Assembly: GCA_030142905.1 (NCBI GenBank) | Contig: JASJOG010000007.1 | Span: 4,752,310 to 4,816,309, forward strand | From: Heliopora coerulea | Taxonomy: Eukaryota > Cnidaria > Anthozoa > Scleralcyonacea > Helioporidae | Direction of reading: 5' to 3' | Length of the DNA: 64,000 nt | Part shown: positions 45,804-58,394 of the stretch, one piece after another | Layout: every line of letters starts with the position of its first letter | How positions within the stretch are numbered: the stretch's first letter is position 1 | Notes under the pieces: model-generated | What the model was told of the DNA's origin: nothing | The model's database searches: none | What the model saw: only the letters and a program-made list of their open reading frames with translations | Made by a program: the position numbers and the translations under genes

Positions 45804-48800
45804 GAAACTTCGACCACACCAAGGCCAATTGTAACCCTAAGCGCGCCCCTGTGAACTTGATTGATTTAAATGGCGAAACTGAACACCACAAAAAGAATTT
45901 GCATAACGTTAATCAGCCTGCTGCATTTGTTGGGGCCAACATCATCGGGATATTTATTGAGTGGTTGGCTTAACGACATCTTAAATTGATTTGGAAAATA
46001 TCCTTCATGACCATCATCTCGCAGTTCTTTTACTAAGGTCGAAAACTCGCTCGTTGTTTCTCGACAATTGATCTTACTGGACTATACAAACATTTGCCGC
46101 ACTTTGCTGGCCGTTTACCACAACTTCATAAAAGAAATAGCGGCCTTTAGCTTGAAGTTACTCATAAGGCTAGGTTTGTGATACGCCTTGATGATTGCCG
46201 TGAAGTAAAATTGAGAATTAGCACTGCAATAACTTCAAACTCAAGACCAGACCACCAAATCTTCGTTTCAGAACTACATGGAAACTCAGCTATTTGCTAG
46301 AACCTAGTGATCCATTGTAGAATTACAATATGCAATATAACCATTGTTTTATGACTATAGTAGTTGTTAGAGAAGTTCATCTGCTTGTTGTACAATCACT
46401 GCTCTATATTAAACAGTATAAATGGGTATTTATGTATAGTAGAACGATGTAACGTTCAAATAACGACATCAAGAAGTATCAAGTGTTGCATGAATCGAAA
46501 ATATCGAGCAACGACACCCGATCTTAACGAAAGCAAAAAGAGTAAGTGCTGGTTGAGGCATAAACATTAGCAAAGTATCAACATACTCGATTCTTTACCA
46601 ACTATCGACCCAGCTCTGTTTTCTGCATTGCTCGGTCGATTCCAAACAAATAATTTAACCATACAACACCTTGCAGTGACCCCACAAAATGGAAAGAAAT
46701 TCGAAAGTGTAGAATTGATCGTGCAAACTGTTTTACGAAACAAAAATCACCTCTTAAAATTGTTTGGTTTTAGCTTACATACTTTTCTGTCCTTGGTTAC
46801 TCATAGTATATCAACTTCTCATCCTCTGTCCAAAGGACCAAAATAGGATCCTGTCATCTGACCTGAGTTCACCACAACAAGAACAGCGACTGCTTCAAGT
46901 CGTCAACAATTTGATCTCGTGACTGATTATCACGCCGACCGTATATTCAATGATCCAGAACAAAAACAACATTCCATATATTCAGTACAAAATCCGTCTG
47001 ATAAACTTAGCATTTCGACGGATGCACGGAATTCATTCAATTCCAATTTAGATAAGACGACTTTAAATGTTAAAATTTAACTATGAACGAGCTAGAATTA
47101 GGGAAAAGTGAAATTTTCGGCTTTGGGATGCAAGTCATAAGTTCACACCGTAATCAAAGTTCTAGACTTTTCCATTTCGAATTACAGTTCAATATCATTC
47201 TCGACGTTCGCGATATTGCTTTGTTTCGAAACAAAACGCCACTGGTTGTGTCAAGTATGTGGTTAGTCATCAAGGGTCAGTACCAACAAGGGTCGATAAC
47301 CTCTTATAGCACTTGGAACCAGCTTCGGTAAGAACTTTCTTATTACCTTGTCGTTTAAAGTTCCAGCTTTAAGCCGCAGAAAGAAGACGATCTTCAATCT
47401 TGGGCAAAAGCTGTGGAAGCAAGTGCTGAAAAACTATGAAATATTACAATTTTCTTGCACATGATCTCATAAACCTACGTAAACCACGTCTCATTTGACA
47501 CAACACTAGGAACATTATACGACGTCGATAAGAATTAGCAGTTCAGCACTTACATAATACGCAAAAACGTAGATAAAAGGAAGACAAAAGGGACGATCAC
47601 ACTTCATGTAATCGCATCTAAAACGAGGCATAACTTGGTAAATATATATAAACTGACCAATCCACATCTTATGAAAGAATTGTCTTCTTTCTCTCGTATA
47701 AATTGAGTTGTGGAAGGGGTGCACGTTTACAGTAACATAATTCATAACCCGAAATTTGAAGGAATTGTCTTCACTGTTTCGTCAACAATTGTTGGGCAAA
47801 GGACTGGCACAGGGTTTCGGGAATGTAAAGGAACTGAAGCACAACTATAGGCTATTAACAAGAAAGCTGATGTAAGAAATAAGGACACTGAAAAAATTAT
47901 GGGAGTAATCTCTTTGGTAGAATCGGTTCAACACCAGCGCAAGGCGCCAACATTAATGCTATGAATGCGACCTCGAACCGAGAGATGAACAAACAGAAGT
48001 TGGGGCATGCATGTGTAACTGGAATTGAAACGAAATCCCGGGTGACTTCCAACACCTTTTACATTGTTACAATTGTTCTTTCAGTTTAAACATTCGACAT
48101 AACCATCAAATTTGAGTCTAACATAAACAGTAACTTTTAGCCGTCGGCACACATACTTAAGTTAAACCAGACTGGCAAGAAGTCGACCATTACAAACTAA
48201 ATTAACTCCTCAAGTTGAGAAGATCTTCCATTGTCTATTCCATCTTTTGGACAAGTCCTTACTACCTAGATACCATTTAGACATTCTGAAGGACTTCTAT
48301 GCTTCAAAATAAAAGTCGTGTCTCTGGTCTCGCACAGTGGCGTTTTTCGTTTCCATACTTGCTTTTCACAATATGCACATATTAATGGTTACATGTTATA
48401 GCGGATTGTGGCCCGGTATTGAGCAAAGCTTACAAAATCTTTGGTGTCAAAGATAACTGCAAGAGATAGCTAATGGCAAGATTACGCCTATATCATGTTA
48501 GAAAGGCATCGAAGCTGGGGCGTAGGAAGCTGGTTGAAGTTAGGGGGGCCGGGAGCAAAATTTATATTCAGGATATACTAGTGACAAATCTCGGTAGCTT
48601 TTTGAAGATTAAAAAGGCGGGTATCTCTCTGTGACACTGTCAGACCAGGAATCTGAGCGAATTTGGACTCAAACTGGACAAAGGATATTTGTAGTTACCA
48701 TAATTCAAAGACAAAGATGGCTCATGGTACAGTCGCTTAACACTTCATAGAACAAACGAGGGTAATTGTTACCTTTGGCCTGATATGAAACTGTCTCCAT

Positions 48801-50049
48801 CTCTAGTCCAGGGCCTACTCAGGGTCTAGCTTATCAATGACCAGAATTATTTCGGCATTAAAACATTGGATATAAGCGCTGGTTTAATAAGCATTACGTG
48901 TATGTTGGTGAGATACATGCTTGCATCAACTCGAGGCTGGACCCCTGGTCTGCATTTTGTCGGGAAGATAGCTGGGAAGCTTGTCTCCAGCCAGGACAGC
49001 CTCCGTAAATATAAAGTTTCAGAGAGATAATCAAGTAAAGTGAAATGGTCAATGTGACAGATGTGCTGTCGATGACTAATTGCCTCCTTAGTTGATCACT
49101 GAAATCTTTTGTTTTGCATCATGAACTACATGCTGATGACAAGGAGATAATAAAGGTTTTTGTGCAGGACGCAAGTTGACTAACAAAGAGTCAGCGTGAA
49201 TTTTCAAGTCCTTCGACGAATAGAGACCCGCTGTAGCTCCAAAGCATCGCAGTCGTTCGTATGTTTTACCAAAACAGAATCAGTCGTACCTTTGCTAGTT
49301 AGTTGCCTGGCTTCTCTGAAACTTTATTATTGATAAAAATATACATACAAAGGAATTTTGTAATCTTTGTCGATAGACAAACTTTGCTCCCAAAGATACT
49401 AATGGATTAGAAACCAAACGTTGAAAATCATAATTGAATTTAGTGATTCCAGTACATCAATAACGTGTGGATGTGATCATGTGAATTATATTGAGCTCTG
49501 CCTGCGCACAATCTGTTGGAGATTTATAACATGACGGTTTCTCACTCGTCAGATATTTTGCAGTTACTTCGATTTGATTTGTTCCGATAATGATTTCACC
49601 GATCTCAGGGTCTTACCTTTGTCTCCCAATGGACTGTAGTTTACGGAGTCAAATTTTCGTTTCTCATGGTTGTTCGCTTTTGATCCAGTATCTCGAGCCG
49701 AGGTATTACCCATTGTTAATGCGATCTACTTTTAGATAGCTAAGACGGAATACATTTCGTTGCGCATGGTTAGCGATGGGCAGTAAAGCGTTGGGTACTG
49801 AGCTTGTCATTTCATTTGAGTGGTTAAAAATAAAAGCGGAAAAAATTTTCACGAATCAGGCCAAAACGATAAATGTAAATCTCGCGAACATCGGTGATGA
49901 TGAAAGGGCCGGAACTTCCTCACTTTTTACAATGAAAGTTAAATGAAACACATAAAGTGAAAATGTACACTATCATATAGCGCAGAATTGACCTATGTCA
50001 GTTACATTCCGATGTACAGAGTTAAGATGCTGTTTCACGGACGACTTTG
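45804..50049. other. No gene recognised
   Basis: About 4.2 kb with only short frames lacking any recognisable domain or consistent splice borders. A hAT-end fragment sits at 48514-48570. Otherwise I see nothing that I can name. Confidence 0.4.
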
Positions 50050-50750
50050 TATTTCCCAGTGAACTCGATTTCCATATCCGGAATGCTAACCGGCCAATGA
50101 AAAGTGAAACCAAGATGGCCGCCTATGGAGGCCAATTTTGGACGTCAGTTTTAGTTCCCTACGCGGGCTTGTAAGTCATTTTTAGTCTCCCACGCGACTC
50201 TTTACATTTTCTAAAAATTTTCCTGATTGAAAATACACGCAAAACATGTCTTCAAAAACTAGAAATGAGTTTAAGAATTTCAAATATATTTCAACAAAGT
50301 CAAACCGAGTTACAGGTTATATAGTTTCACGAAAATGAATAACCAAACTCACGAGAAACCTGATAGAACGGTCCCAAGAGATTACTTGGGGAAAGTACTA
50401 AGTGCACATTCTTTTTTTACCGTCAGTTTACCATCTTTAGACTATTTGGGACAGTTGTTAGATCACACGGTAATAATGAATACTTTTGAACACTCGAATA
50501 TGTAAAACTGGTCCAGTAATATTTCGTCTGTGCACTTTTTCCATAGTTATGAATGTTTTCGAAGTCGAACCAAACAAAAACAGAAAATTAAAGTCGTGCA
50601 AAGGACTGGAACTGACGTACAAGACCGCGAAGAGGACTGAAACTGACGTCCAAAATTGACCTCCATGGACGGCCATCTTGGCTTCACTTTTTACCCGAAC
50701 AAATGACTGGGAGTTAGCATTCCAGATATGGAAATTGAGTTCACTGGTAT
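50050..50750. mobile_element. TIR element with inverted ends of about 105 bp
   Basis: The left end (CCAGTGAACTCGATTTCCAT, then 'atccggaatgctaac', 'ccaagatggccg', 'ccaattttggacgtcagttt') is repeated inverted at 50634-50748 ('aaactgacgtccaaaattg', 'cggccatcttgg', 'gttagcattccagatatgg', 'gagttcactgg'). No transposase. Target duplication unclear. Confidence 0.65.
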
Positions 50751-50853
50751 TTCCCAATTGTCATCCTGATATATACATTTTACTCAAGAGAGCCTCTAGG
50801 ATGAACTGGAGCGAATCATAAACAGGAATCTTAATCTACCTGTGGATGAGGCC

Positions 50854-51034
50854 AAGTACGAATAAAATAGCCTAGTAAAACACACGAAATATGGGCATAG
50901 GGAAGTTTTATTGAATCTAACGTTTCGTTGCAACGTGCAACATCATCAGAGAATTAATAGTTATGTTACATGAATGATATATTTATATTGTATTACAAAC
51001 GTGATGTTAACATGATAGGCGTGTGAGAGGAAGT
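50854..51034 (-). repeat. Penelope terminal repeat, left copy
   Basis: Inverted relative to the copy at 52501-52678. Read on the minus strand it runs from 'cttcctctcacacgcctat' through the hammerhead-like core to 'caataaaacttccc' and 'gttttactaggc'. Confidence 0.8.
50916..50953 (-). ncRNA. Hammerhead-ribozyme-like core, left repeat
   Basis: On the minus strand: CTGATGA (50949-50943), one T, a hairpin stem GTTGC with loop ACGTT and GCAAC, then GAAAC (50926-50922) running into ACGTT and AGA. CTGATGA, stem II and GAAA are the conserved core of the hammerhead. The self-complementary ACGT after GAA could form helix III between two copies, as in dimeric minimal hammerheads, with cleavage after GTT. 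TCT before the core can pair with AGA after it as helix I. One unpaired T before stem II is unusual. Activity untested. Confidence 0.5.
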
Positions 51035-51208
51035 GCGGAGTAAGGACAAAGCGGGGAAGTGACAGGTTGTCATTGAGGTATGACAAATAGCAGGCAGGAA
51101 ACAGTTAAGAAGCAAAGGAAATAAGCATAATGTAAAATAGAGCCAGTGGAAAGGAGCCCAAATTGGTATTGAGAGAAAGGTTAAACTTACGAATTAAGAG
51201 GATTTCTC

Positions 51209-52489
51209 TTATAAGGAGTTAGTTTCTCTTATAAAGCTGTTAGTAGAAGAAGATGAAACATTAAAGTAATGTGGAGAAACCGGGTGTCCCGTGTCCCTTT
51301 CGTGTAACAAAATACTTGTGGGGGCAGGGTTAGGGCGCCTTCTCCCAGTAATGGCCGAGATGCCCAAGTGGTCTGAAATACGTGTGTGCAGAAGACGGCA
51401 GGTTTGGCCGATATACAACGAACTACACCGTTGACACTTAAAACTATAAACCACACAGGATTTCAGACTCTTGGGAATCCGGTCCTTAAAGGGGAAAAAT
51501 TGAGCCAAGCGTAAAGAGGGACGAAAAACAATTAAACAAAACGAAGTTTTATATATGGAAATGTACCGGAACAGAGTTTACTTATGTGGGCGCGAATTTG
51601 CAGGCTATGTTGTCCAGTAAATGGCAAACAGAAATATAAGATCTTTCTAGGCGCAAGAGAAACTTTAGGGGCTGGTGAATGTATCCTGTTAAGAAACGAT
51701 TGAATGCAGTTGTCAACAAAGGAAATAGGGTAAATGTTTGACAAGAATGTTTTCTTAAAGCTAACAAGTTGAGACGTAAAGGAGGCAAAGCAAGAGCAAT
51801 TACTAAAATAACAGTGAAGAAGAGTCATGACTAGTCCTTTCTTATACTCGAAGGGGATAAAACTATATGTTTTGTTATTTTCGGTCTCTAGAGAAATATT
51901 AATATTGGGATGTTGGCTATTTAAATAATTTAAAAATTGCGTTGTGTGAGAAGGAGAGCGGAAAAGTAAAAAACAGTCATCTACATATCTTCGGTAGTAA
52001 GTGAGTTTGAAATTGGAGGGGCGGTTAGCTAGATTAAGAAAAATTTCGGCGAAAACAGATCCCAGCGGGGAACCCATGGCAACTCCTCCAGTCTGTTCAT
52101 AAAGAACACCATTGAATAAAAATTGGCAATCTTTGACAGCGAAACGGAATAAATTCGTAATACGTAATAAATTCCTTACGTTTGAAATTCTGAAAATGAG
52201 TAAACTTGTTAAATAATTCTGAAATAATGATATCTATGGTCTCATCTAAAGGGATGTTGGTAAACAGGGATTTAATATCAAAACTGGCCATACCAAAATT
52301 ATTTGTATCAAAGTTCAAAGTAAGAAGTTCTTGAACGAAAGAGAAGGAGTCACTTACTATATGTAAACCAGACGAGATTGGACGAAGGAGGGAAACCAAA
52401 ATTTTGAAGGACCGTAAGCAAGAGTACCAATAGTTGAGAGTATAGGCCTTAGGGGCACGCCAGTTTAATGGACTTTGGGCAATTCATAC
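51209..52489 (-). pseudogene. Penelope-like reverse transcriptase and GIY-YIG endonuclease, broken
   Basis: In reading order: KVH, a stop codon (about 52450), TGVPLRPILSTIGTLAYGPS; then SFDIKSLFTNIPLDETIDI (RT motif A region) in the frame at 52399-52097; a frameshift; MGSPLGSVFAEIFLNLANR and YRRYVDDCFLLF (the catalytic YVDD) at 52077-51532; a stop; then VVYSFKCQRCSSLYIGQTCR, a GIY-YIG-type nuclease with a CxxC, at 51508-51209. The RT/GIY-YIG order defines canonical Penelope elements, whose nuclease nicks the target for priming. At least two stops and one frameshift show that this copy is inactive. The N-terminal part is missing. Confidence 0.88.
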
Positions 52490-52500
52490 AAGACTCCAGA

Positions 52501-52678
52501 CTTCCTCTCACACGCCTGTCATGTTAAGATCACTTTTGTAATACAATATAAATATCATTGATGTAACATAACCTTTCATTCTCTGATGATGTTGCACATT
52601 GCAACGAAACATTACATTCAATAAAACTTCATTATGCCTATATTTCATGTGTTTTGCTGGACTATTTTATTCTTACTT
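52501..52678 (+). repeat. Penelope terminal repeat, right copy
   Basis: Inverted partner of 50854-51034. It has lost CpG sites relative to the left copy (ACGTT has become ACATT in two places), suggesting decay by cytosine deamination. Confidence 0.8.
52580..52616 (+). ncRNA. Hammerhead-ribozyme-like core, right repeat (degenerate)
   Basis: CTGATGA (52583-52589), T, GTTGC, loop ACATT, GCAAC, GAAAC (52606-52610), then ATTACA. Core and stem II are intact, but the helix III sequence is no longer self-complementary and helix I has a mismatch. Probably inactive. Confidence 0.4.
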
Positions 52679-54362
52679 CGCCTAAGATTTTCGCTAAGAT
52701 GAGGCTAGTTGTTATAGTGACGACACACTGACAATGCGTTCGAAAAATCATTGTAACTTATGTGAAGATTGTGAATTACTGTAAAGTCCACCGCACATCA
52801 GTGTGATTTAGTAGCAGTTGCCTGATCGCATGCGATTTCAAGGGCATCAAGGGAATAGAGCCTATCAAAACCTTATATCAGGATCACATTTAAGGATGGC
52901 AACATGGGTGTTCATTCACACACCTCACTCCCTCTTAGATCTTTCCATCAGATTTAATTCATTATTTGTTCACCAACATGTTCTTAAGCCCGCCGCAGAC
53001 CAGTGAGCAGTCGCCGGATCGCATGCAATTTCTGTTTCGTTGCTCAAATGTCGCACCCGCATACGACAATTCTTAATTCTAACTCATTTTCTTTTTCTAA
53101 CGTCCATACTGTAGATGCCTTTTTTCCACGTCATTTATTGCTACTATTTTATTAGTGGTTTTAATCACTGCATTGGCGCAAATGTGCTCGCCTTTTTGAC
53201 AGGATGCAAATGCATACAGTTGCACGTGACGACAAGGGTGGTACCAGAGGGGCTACAGCCCCACGCCGGGAAACCTTAGCCCCACCTGTATGGGAAAAAG
53301 TAACAATCCGTAGGGGATTTCTCGCCGATGATAGCACATTTACATATTGTACAAACTATGAGCACTTGTTGATTTAGCCAAGAAAGATACCAAACTCTTC
53401 TCTTCATATCAAATCTAAAACTAAACTGTTTCTAGTCAGTTGTTGGAATTATTCTTGAGAAAAATATGTTTCGACCTTCAAATAAAGAAGTTATAAAGAA
53501 GGCGTGGTCTTGGTTTAGCCGCCCTGTCGGGAACGTTAGCCCAGTGTCGGGCAATTCTTGGCGCCACCACTGTACGAAAAAATCAAACATGTTCGGTTGA
53601 TAGGATTTTTGTTGCATGCAAAAAGAGTTTCATCGCTAGCTGCCACACACAGTGCAGTTCTTTGCAAAAAGCTGTGATATTTCTTCCATGCAACTAAAAT
53701 CGCACACTCTCACCCAAGTGTGCGGCAGATTCTAGCCATTGTTAAATTGGGTCATCATTTGTCCCAAAGGAATTTCAAGTGTTCTTATAAATATGATCAC
53801 TGACGAGAAAGTTAATGGATAACAAATACAAACAGTAGATTCAGTGCTTAAAATATTTAGACCAACGATGTCGTAAATTATCTGGTTGGTTGCAACAAGC
53901 GTCTGTCTTGTTTCAGCCAAGCGGATTTGTGAGCGGAAACGGGCTGGGAATGACACTGGACTGTTAACAAAATTAAAATTCACTGTTAGGTGAGAGCCAC
54001 TGACCTTGCTGAAACCTTCAAGAGTGGCATTGTATTGGACTTCTAATCGAAATGTGAGGCCTGTTGAATTGGCCTTTGTTAGCACATTGAAGGTTTCTCC
54101 ATTTTTTCATGTCTACACATGAGCACGACATAATGAGTAAATATTTCTTCCCAATAGTTTAATAACAGTGTAGGGGACTGGGATGAGCTGCAAATTGACC
54201 TACATGTCAGCCTCCATGATGGCTTCAAAATACAGTTTGCAGGTATCGTTCCAGTCGGTTTAGAGTTCAGCGGTTTTGTTAGTTGCCGGTGTGATGTCAC
54301 TATATCAACTGAGTGCAGAATAGCCCTATCCGGAACTGAAGTAATGTTTCAAACACGAGTTG

Positions 54363-54472
54363 GTGTTCTTCCTCTGATTTCTAGATACCGAGAAACGAGT
54401 TGGTAAACGAGGCGAAGCCAAGGTTTTATTTTTAAAGAGTTTCGAGGTATCCAGAAATCGGAGGAAGAACAC
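54363..54472. repeat. Hairpin repeat
   Basis: 'gtgttcttcctctgatttct' then 'agataccgagaaac' is mirrored by 'gtttcgaggtatc' and 'cagaaatcggaggaagaaca'. A stem of about 35 bp around a 40-bp centre. No coding content. Confidence 0.7.
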
Positions 54473-55710
54473 TGATCGACTGTTTGAAATTACTTCTCAA
54501 AAGAACCAGTATTTTAGGTAAAAATCCAGCCTAAAGTTGGAAAAATTCAGTTGTAATCTTCCGATTTCTAAATACTGATTAATTAGGTATTTCGTTTGTT
54601 TTTGCTTTATGAATTATTAATGAGTTTGCTAATCGTACTGCGTGGACAGTTATTGAATTATAGCATACACCAGGACAACAATCGCGAGACAAAACATCGC
54701 ACCTGCAACAGCGGCTTTAATAGAAATGTAAGGGACCCTTTATACGATACGATTGCTTGTCCCGACATATAAAATGTAATCTCCACGGCACAATTCCAAC
54801 TTAGGATTTGCTCACTGATGTTGCAATACTTCTTGAAAACTTCACCGAATTAATGGCATACTTTAGGATGACTAACCGTACACGACAGTCGTATCATGTC
54901 GTTACGATCATATAGTAAATGCTAAATAAAGTTCAACAACACTAACACCATACACTTTTCACTTTTTTCCCCTTCTGATTAGCTGTACTGACAAAAAGAT
55001 CAGCAAGAAGTCAAAATTTTAAAATAAATTTTTACGTTCTTAAAGTTAACACGCGTGCCACATCCACTTTTCAACCTGCCCTCCTCGCGTTTCCACTACA
55101 CGGAATGCCCATGACCGCTAGAATTCTGCAAAAGACTATCAATGGATTTCTACATTTTAAAATCGCCTCTAGCAGCTGGTTTACAGATGTACCCCAAACC
55201 AATATTTCTCTGTCGGGACTCGATATGTTTTCCAATTATGATCGCTAAGCGAATACGTAACTTGGTGACGAGAAATGTTCGTAAAAGCTCCCGATCCATG
55301 CACCTTCTTAAATATTGCTCTGCGGTTCTTCACTCAAAGCAGATTCTTCTCAGGTAGACGTTCTTATCGAAGGCTATGAACACTACTTGAATACATATTT
55401 CGGTGACCTTTTACTTCTTTCCTAAACACGATCTTCATATTACATTACGCAAATGAATACCTTTATTTTTTAACATATTTTTTCAGATTTTCATCAAACG
55501 GGACCTAACTGCTGAAGTATTCATTGAACATAGTTTTTAAATTACTTTTACTGTCTTCGGATTCCATTTCGGAAAGATATGGATTCTTAAAATGTTTCGG
55601 CAGGGGACATTTCCAAAACCCATAGCATGGGATTCTGAGCCCTTCAACTCAGAGTATCACCCATTTCACCGCATTATTAAGTTAATAAAATTTACGAAAA
55701 AAGTTATCCC

Positions 55711-55790
55711 AATGATAATGATAATGATGTTGATGATTACAATGACGATGGTGAAGATAATGATAATTATGAAAATGATAATAATCTTTA
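55711..55790. repeat. Imperfect trinucleotide-like (GATAAT/GATGAT) simple repeat
   Basis: Runs of 'atgataatgata', 'gatgttgatgatta' and 'gaagataatgataa'. The methionine- and isoleucine-rich frame read through it is an artefact. Confidence 0.8.
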
Positions 55791-58117
55791 CTTGCCCAGA
55801 GTAAGCTCATACTCGTACATTGCTTCTTAATGTATCTATTTCCCCATGGTTAATATTTGACCATGGGAAAATCGCAAATATTTAGAATTTTCGCTGAGCC
55901 AAAAAGGTTATCCGATATACAACCGCAAATGCAAACCACAGTATCCAACTGTGGCACACCTACTTATCATTTGTCACATGAGCTTGACTAGTGAAGCATC
56001 AAATGGCCAGTCGTGCAGAACCAGCATATCTGTGTCTAATAAACTCTTTACATTACATTTACTTGATGAAAGTCTGAAGGACACAAGTCAAGCATTTTAT
56101 TTTGATTGCCATGCAACTACTTTGAATCCTGGTACACAAACTACTGCGTACAGTAGCCTGTTTATAAACGCAGAATCAGCTGTTGTCTTCCAGACAGTTG
56201 CTGGTTCGTTGTTATGCCTTGTCCGTGCTATAACAATGAATATTAGCCCTCTGCATGTCTAACACGAAACATTACGATAGTATACAGGGCAACAGGGTAT
56301 TTTCGCACTCAACTAAAGTTAAACCTGTATTATCGACCCAGCTATATTCAAGTTACCTTTCGCTTGATCATTAACATCTATTTACTATTTCGTTAAAGAA
56401 AGCGACGGCTATATTTAGTTCACATACCATTACTTGGAACGTTGTCAACAGGTCTCAATGAATCGTAGTTTGTGGGGTTATTGTTTATTTGTGTGCTCTC
56501 GTCCGCCATTTCTTCTAAAGAACGCCGTGAGTCGGAGACTCAGTGGCAGTATGTGCACAGTACTGCAAGAGCAAATACTGGTGCTGAACGCTTCGTTTAT
56601 CAAGTGGATGCTTTCACAACCCAAATAATCCTCACCTCTCATTGGCTCAGCTAATGAAGATATTACCCTAAGGACCTTCCTTTACGGCAGGAGGAAGTGG
56701 GTGATGTTTTGATCTCAAAGAAGTCTGACTAATAATTGCTAAGAAACAGCTGCAGCTCTTATCAGGACGAGCGGTACCGTGTGGCCAGTACCCTCATTAC
56801 CGTATCGATTTTTCTGATGCTTAGTATTTACAGTGTAAGATTACAGATGACTTTCATAAGAAGTACATAGCCAGTCTTAGATTTTGTTATTTGGAAGAGA
56901 CGCTGGGCCATAAATGTTTGGGAAATATAGCATATGGTGACATTCTGGCAAAGTGAGCACGGCAAGACTTCCACCAAATATCTAAATAACGAACAATAAA
57001 AATCACTTCTGAATGGTATAATGTTAATCATAGACAAGCTGGTATGTTGATGAATTTTAATGAAAAACAAGCTACACTCAGCAAGCCAGTTATAATTTGT
57101 TTATATAACGATGTGCAGTTAGTGGGTATAACTTCCTGGGAATTGATTCTTGTAATAATAATTTAGAAAGATGCTCATGATTGCACCAAGTGCGTCATCT
57201 ATACGCGTTAACTGCACACGCACCAAATGCATGCACAGACACACGAACCGGCACACACAGCAGATGAATTAATTACAAAAATTTAGATTATCGCACAAGC
57301 GAGAACGATGAAACATAAAACCGATGGTACTCATCACAAACCCCTGTTCTCAAAATCCTGATTAAAAAGTAAAAATGTGTGATTGGATTCGGGATGGTCT
57401 TGAACTGCTGTGACAGTGGCAGGATGGTTATGTATAAATTAATTGACAATCTGAAGCCTAGGAATGCTTACATGCATGGAAGGATTTCAGACAAGCCGAC
57501 TGACTTGAAATTTTCGTCTTGTAAATGGCAGGATAATTCTCAAAGGGAATATTCAAAGCCAGAAAATTCTCCATGTAAACAGTTCTCTAGTTATTTGCCG
57601 AAATAAATTCTTTTACCGCTTCTAGCTGGTATATCGCTCGCTATCTTTGACTGCGACCGATGTCCTTTGGGGGAAGGCAAGTATTTTGGGCGTTTCATGT
57701 TTTCCTTCTTTTCCAAAAAGACATAAACAACTCATTTACATTTTTTAAATTTGTTTTATTTCTAATGCTCGATAACACGGAACGTATTCGAAAGTACATT
57801 TTTGTATCAACTAAAATCTATTCTGATTTCTCATCTATGAGTACTGCTTAAGCTATTCTTCATCCATGTCCTGAGTTCTGTTCATGTTGCTTGTCATCCG
57901 GCCAACGTGTCTTCATCCAAAGCACGGAGGACGATGACACTGTAAAGACAGTGCAATGTAAAGACAATTATTTCATGATTGACGGCATTTTCTTTGTTAT
58001 TCATGATCCTTTATTTAGCTCACATACTCGTTAAACAATCGAGCGAGTGATAGACCGGGGAGGGAATTTGATATTCAGCAGGGAAGAGTGGGGCTGATGA
58101 ATTAAGTATAATGTTGT

Positions 58118-58207
58118 ATTATAAATTCAAGGGATGTATGCTGAGCTTCCCAAGGATGTATATTTATACCTCCCTAGGAAATCATATACATCCCTTGAAT
58201 TTATAAT
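58118..58207. repeat. Hairpin repeat
   Basis: ATTATAAATTCAAGGGATGT is inverted at the right end as ACATCCCTTGAATTTATAAT, with a further pair of 'ggatgtat' blocks near the centre. Confidence 0.75.
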
Positions 58208-58279
58208 TCTAAACCTAATTTAATTTACTAAACTCACTTCGACTAAATGTATAATTCCTCTGCACACAATTTAAGATTT

Positions 58280-58394
58280 TAAGTAAGAGTTAAAACCCTA
58301 GAACGGAGGCTTTACGCCTGATACAACCCTCGGGCTACGCCCTCGGGATGTATCTGGCGTAAAGCCTCCGTTCTCGGGCTTTAACTCTTACTTA
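58280..58394. repeat. Long near-perfect palindrome, GC-rich centre
   Basis: Arms of about 50 bp: TAAGTAAGAGTTAAA, then 'cctagaacggaggctttacg', against 'cgtaaagcctccgttctcgg' and 'tttaactcttactta'. The centre itself is palindromic (CCCTCGGGCTACGCCCTCGGG split as CCCTCGGG, CTACG, CCCTCGGG). Few mismatches, so young or actively maintained. Confidence 0.85.

Larger units (their letters stand above)
50854..52678 (-). mobile_element. Penelope-like retroelement flanked by inverted repeats of about 180 bp
   Basis: A decayed reverse transcriptase plus GIY-YIG nuclease (minus strand, 52489-51209) lies between two copies of one repeat in inverted orientation: 50854-51034 and 52501-52678. Shared text includes 'ggcgtgtgagaggaag', 'ttgtattacaaa', 'catcatcagagaat', 'gcaacatcatcag' and 'aagttttattgaat'. 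Penelope-like elements are known to carry such terminal repeats in direct or inverted order. The RT begins mid-domain, so the copy is 5'-truncated. Confidence 0.88.
52679..58117. other. No gene recognised; scattered repeats
   Basis: About 5.4 kb without a recognisable coding exon. It holds a possible TIR-like pair (53235 'gggtggtaccag' against 53565 'ggcgccaccactg'), a hairpin at 54363-54472, an ATG/GAT-rich simple repeat at 55711-55790 and CA-rich text near 57210-57260. Short frames here have no domain that I can name. Confidence 0.35.

Noticed and set aside
50458..50757. 99-codon minus-strand frame
   Set aside because: Lies wholly in a TIR element and has no domain.
53235..53577. Possible hAT-like TIR pair (gggtggtaccag / ggcgccaccactg)
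   Set aside because: Ends match only partly and no target duplication is visible; mentioned only in the region note.
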